Assembly (NCBI GenBank): GCA_900321365.1
Contig: ONVT01000282.1
Coordinates: 1-6,218, forward strand
Direction of reading: 5' to 3'
Origin: an uncultured Eubacteriales bacterium
Lineage (GTDB): Bacteria > Bacillota_A > Clostridia > Lachnospirales > Lachnospiraceae
DNA length: 6,218 bases
This document shows positions 4,245-6,218 of this stretch, piece by piece (position 1 is the first letter of the stretch; each line of letters starts with the position of its first letter). Below the pieces are notes generated by a model. The model saw nothing but the letters and a program-made list of their open reading frames with translations. It did no database searches and was not told where the DNA came from. The translations under genes were made by a program, and so were the position numbers.

Positions 4245-4523
4245 TCAGCCTCCATGTGCTTTCTTGTTTAGATGTGTTTCGATCTCTCCGATTGCTTCTG
4301 TCACCGGCCCGTCGCACCCTTGTTCCTTCAGGCCTTTTAAGCATGCCAGGATTCCTTTTGTCAGGATCGTCTGTTCTTCTTTTATTTCTTTGATTTCTCT
4401 GTCCTGCACTTCTTGTCTTTCAAACCATCCGAAAATCTTTCTCAAATAGCTCACCAGCGCGACAAACGCGCCAACGATCGCAGCTGCTCCTATCAGCGAC
4501 TGCCAAGTCAATGTGATCTGCAT
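4245..4523 (-). CDS. Single-helix membrane protein of the lysis cassette (92 residues)
   Basis: ATG at 4521-4523 is chosen for the GAGGTGA ribosome site 5 bases upstream, which lies in the end of the endolysin gene; an upstream start would overlap endolysin coding sequence. The product opens MQITLTWQSLIGAAAIVGAFVALVSYL, a single N-terminal membrane helix. A charged helical stretch follows (WFERQEVQDREIKEIKEEQ, coiled-coil-like), then a region with LACLKGLKEQGCDGPVTEAI. Homologues beside holins in Clostridia phages are common, to my recollection, and are often misnamed as amino-acid transporter permeases; the size makes that name wrong. It could be a holin partner, antiholin or lysis regulator; which one cannot be told from sequence. 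Confidence 0.85.
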   Translation of the reverse strand: MQITLTWQSLIGAAAIVGAFVALVSYLRKIFGWFERQEVQDREIKEIKEEQTILTKGILACLKGLKEQGCDGPVTEAIGEIETHLNKKAHGG

Positions 4524-4528
4524 CGGAC

Positions 4529-5269
4529 TCACCTCGTTTCCAACAATTTCGCCCAAAGCGGTTTATCGCATTTGCCATTCCGCTCCATTCCGAAGAATTC
4601 TCTTGCTTTGTTTACAGCCCCTTCGGTCTTCGGCCCGAAGAACCCGTCGCAGCTGCCGCATGCCCAGTGGCGGACATTCAGGAGAGACTGCAGCAGGACG
4701 CAATAATCGTTGAATTTGTTGCTCGTCGTCAGCAGTGGGAGGTTCATGCTGTGATCCTCTAAGGTTAAATTTTGTCCGTTTCCTGTGCTTACATTTTGCG
4801 GCGGTGCTGTAACTACAGTCGGTTGATCTTGTTCTTTCCCTTTGAATCGCAGGACTGCGTTCCACGGGAAGTTCCAGTATGCCTGTACCCTGATCTCTTG
4901 CCCGGACTGATCTCCGGCCTGTGGGTGACCTTCGTCTGTCCGGCAGTTTGCCACCTTCCCACCGCCGACCGCGATGCAGGTGTGCGCGGAATAGTTAAGG
5001 AGAACGTCACCTGGTTGGATGCCGTAACCGCTGGCCAGGCCGATCTGCGTTGTGACGTCCACGAATCCGCACGAGAGCAGTGCCGCTCTCATGTTTCCTG
5101 TATAGGAAGCGCCCGCCTCCCGGAGTTTCAGCCCTGCTTGCTCGTATGCGCTGATCACGAAGCTGCTGCAGTCATAATCAGGTCCCCATCGATTTGCCTG
5201 GCTGTATCCGTGGCTGTTGTCTTGTGCGATCTCAATCGCCCAGGCGACAGCCTTCTCAATTACTCCCAT
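4529..5269 (-). CDS. Endolysin: NlpC/P60-type peptidase with C-terminal peptidoglycan-binding domain (246 residues)
   Basis: This is a cell-wall hydrolase for host lysis. The N-terminal catalytic domain spans about residues 1-142: the nucleophile motif DYDCSSFV puts the cysteine at residue 34, and the downstream GDVLLNYSAHTCIAVGGGK supplies the histidine at 96. The pattern fits the phage peptidoglycan hydrolase branch of NlpC/P60-like amidases/endopeptidases (Amidase_5-like). A polar Q/T/P-rich linker covers about 146-178. The C-terminal part (about 186-244; LLQSLLNVRHW, CDGFFGPKTEGAVNKAREF) is a PG_binding_1-type domain with four cysteines (190, 204, 207, 234). There is no signal peptide, so export depends on the holin. 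ATG at 5267-5269 has GGAGGAGG about 6 bases upstream. Its start overlaps the 38-residue gene by 14 bases. The exact bond cleaved is not determined. Confidence 0.93.
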   Translation of the reverse strand: MGVIEKAVAWAIEIAQDNSHGYSQANRWGPDYDCSSFVISAYEQAGLKLREAGASYTGNMRAALLSCGFVDVTTQIGLASGYGIQPGDVLLNYSAHTCIAVGGGKVANCRTDEGHPQAGDQSGQEIRVQAYWNFPWNAVLRFKGKEQDQPTVVTAPPQNVSTGNGQNLTLEDHSMNLPLLTTSNKFNDYCVLLQSLLNVRHWACGSCDGFFGPKTEGAVNKAREFFGMERNGKCDKPLWAKLLETR

Positions 5270-5372
5270 GTTTTTCCTCCTCCCTGCTGGTCTTGCCAGA
5301 CAGGCAGCATGCCGGGATCATAACGACGAGAGCCGTGATGCACACAGCTCCCATCAAAATCCAAACTGTCAT
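5256..5372 (-). CDS. Small hydrophobic membrane protein upstream of endolysin (38 residues)
   Basis: ATG at 5370-5372, TGA at 5256-5258. GGAGG lies 8 bases before the ATG. Residues 1-24 are hydrophobic (MTVWILMGAVCITALVVMIP, then ACCLSG), giving one membrane helix, followed by a short charged tail (GKTSREEEKHGSN). It overlaps the endolysin start by 14 bases, so it is probably translated with the lysis genes. The N-terminus lacks basic residues, so a lipoprotein signal is unlikely despite the paired cysteines. Function is unknown; a lysis accessory role is inference from position and topology. Confidence 0.6.
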   Translation of the reverse strand: MTVWILMGAVCITALVVMIPACCLSGKTSREEEKHGSN

Positions 5373-5437
5373 GTTTTTGTGCCCTCCAGCATATCGTTGA
5401 TCCATCTGTCCAGATCATCCGCCGTCAAGGCTCTCAC
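5369..5437 (-). CDS. Possible mini-ORF coupled to the 38-residue gene (22 residues)
   Basis: GTG at 5435-5437 (or TTG at 5426-5428, which has GGGGTGAG about 5 bases upstream) opens a short frame ending in TGA at 5369-5371. The product would be LTADDLDRWINDMLEGTKT with a few extra N-terminal residues. Its stop overlaps the next ATG as ATGA, a usual coupling arrangement, and it contains the next gene's ribosome site. The length is too short to judge coding from composition. It may be a translational leader or chance. Confidence 0.3.
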   Translation of the reverse strand: MRALTADDLDRWINDMLEGTKT

Positions 5438-5550
5438 CCCCGATTAATTAATCCGACTATCACGGTTGCCAGACAATACCTACAAATATGCAGTGTGGAA
5501 CATAGCACTTCGGCATTGCGCGACAGTTCTGGGTTTCGCAGAGCGGTTAT

Positions 5551-5817
5551 TTACTCAGTCTGTTCCGGGGCTTCCGGTTCTTCCTCCGGGGTCTCTACGG
5601 CTCTGCGGTCATCGATCATGTAATCATAGGTGGCCCCGTTGTCACCGAAGATGGCGCAGAAGACATAGTCGGTGTTTGCGTCGTGACCGTAACCGTATGC
5701 GCCAAGATAGGCGTGATAGGACTGCCTTGCACCATCAAGATCGTCCTTGACCACTACACCCTTCTCGTAAACACCGTTGGTGTGCTTGATCTGCATGAGA
5801 AAATATTTGTTTTCCAT
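5551..5817 (-). CDS. Hypothetical phage protein with acidic tail (88 residues)
   Basis: ATG at 5815-5817 with AAAGGGGATT about 7 bases upstream; TAA at 5551-5553. The protein is soluble, with aromatic-rich content (MENKYFLMQIKHTNGVYEKG, a YHAYLGAYGYGHD stretch, and DYVFCAIFGDNGATYDY) and ends in a Glu/Pro-rich tail (VETPEEEPEAPEQTE). I recall similar short proteins between tail-fibre and lysis genes of Clostridia phages but no function. Its start is 13 bases after the tail-fibre stop, so it is read as part of the late operon. Confidence 0.8.
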   Translation of the reverse strand: MENKYFLMQIKHTNGVYEKGVVVKDDLDGARQSYHAYLGAYGYGHDANTDYVFCAIFGDNGATYDYMIDDRRAVETPEEEPEAPEQTE

Positions 5818-5830
5818 TGTTTAATCCCCT

Positions 5831-6218
5831 TTAAGGTAGAATGTAAGTTGCCATGAGAGGTATTTCTTTATTCGCTCCCCATGTTCCGTAAATAGAAACC
5901 ACTCCACTGGAATTGATGCTTCCATAATTTAGAGACGTTATATTTGCATAATTAACCGCAGAAGCAATCGCAGGGCGTTTACCACTGACAATCGTACCGA
6001 CAGTTACTAAGGCGCCTGTTGACTGTGCAGAAGTTGCTTTTGCGCTTATATGTAGCTGGACAAATTTGCCCCATTGTTTGTATGAAACGGATGATATTGT
6101 GAATCCACTTCCAGCAGATATAACATTCGATACCGTTGATTCTGTCACAACTCCAGTCTGTCCAGAACCACCCTGTGCAATGGTGATCGGCAATGCTCCA
6201 GAAGTTCCAAGACCAAGA
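5831..6218 (-). CDS. Tail fibre / receptor-binding protein C-terminus, cut by window edge
   Basis: The frame is open from the right edge to TAA at 5831-5833, giving the last 128 residues of a longer protein. The TTG at 6191-6193 is not a real start, since coding-like sequence continues upstream (LGLGTSGALPITIAQGGSG). The motif LPITIAQGGSGQTG is characteristic of phage tail-fibre shaft regions. The rest is Ser/Thr/Gly/Val-rich, beta-prone, with YKQWGKFVQLHISAKAT and SGVVSIYGTWGANKEIPLMA, resembling fibre-tip domains that touch the host surface. It is visibly more AT-rich than the integrase, channel and early genes, suggesting exchange of the tip by recombination. It sits at the end of the structural region, before the lysis genes. 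Confidence 0.85.
   Translation of the reverse strand, partial: LGLGTSGALPITIAQGGSGQTGVVTESTVSNVISAGSGFTISSVSYKQWGKFVQLHISAKATSAQSTGALVTVGTIVSGKRPAIASAVNYANITSLNYGSINSSGVVSIYGTWGANKEIPLMATYILP

Noticed and set aside
4772..5323. Plus-strand frame of 183 codons opposite the endolysin
   Set aside because: Antisense to a clear endolysin with catalytic and binding domains; no ribosome site.
5442..5453. Palindrome GATTAATTAATC before the mini-ORF
   Set aside because: A short AT-rich palindrome without a partner copy or promoter context; not enough to call a regulatory site.
5457..5510. Minus-strand 18-codon frame starting MPKCYVPHC
   Set aside because: No ribosome site and no coupling to neighbours; considered chance.
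1..6218. CRISPR array, insertion sequence or rRNA
   Set aside because: No regular spaced repeats, transposase, or rRNA-like stretches were seen on either strand.

Overview
The window is part of a temperate, tailed (siphovirus-like) phage of a moderately GC-rich Firmicute, most likely a gut- or rumen-type Clostridia host (Lachnospiraceae/Oscillospiraceae style). The evidence is strong AGGAGG-type ribosome sites, sigma-A-like promoters, and a gene set typical of such phages: XRE repressor and Cro-like regulator, zinc-ribbon tyrosine integrase, Dp-1-type holin, NlpC/P60-type endolysin and a tail-fibre end. The host assignment is inference from gene style, not from a marker gene.

Layout. Positions 1-1303 hold the start of the leftward early operon (minus strand): Cro-like regulator, a four-cysteine small protein, a 74-residue HTH-like protein, and a hypothetical protein cut by the left edge. 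Positions 1304-1472 are a divergent control region. Two sigma-A-like promoters face away from each other, and each is overlaid by three operator-like sites at exactly 23-bp intervals. The two halves mirror each other about position 1391. Positions 1473-3718 are the only rightward block: repressor, a complete voltage-gated potassium channel, and tyrosine integrase, closely packed or overlapping and apparently one operon driven by the repressor promoter.

Positions 3719-3996 hold no gene. They contain the probable phage attachment site attP: a copy of the 3' end of a tRNA gene (T-arm, acceptor strand and CCA) flanked by short TTACTA repeats that look like integrase arm sites, an 18-bp palindrome, a terminator-like hairpin, an almost adenine-free tract, and a strong bidirectional terminator. 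Positions 3996-6218 are the leftward late end: tail-fibre C-terminus (cut by the right edge), an 88-residue unknown protein, a possible mini-ORF, a 38-residue membrane protein, endolysin, a one-helix membrane protein, and holin.

Because the lysis cassette lies directly next to attP and the integrase, with no bacterial DNA between, the sequence reads as the circular or virion form of the phage (or a circularly permuted assembly) rather than an integrated prophage, where lysis genes and integrase lie at opposite ends.

The most notable points are the Kv-type channel carried inside the lysogeny operon, likely expressed from the prophage with the repressor, and the mirror-symmetric six-operator switch.
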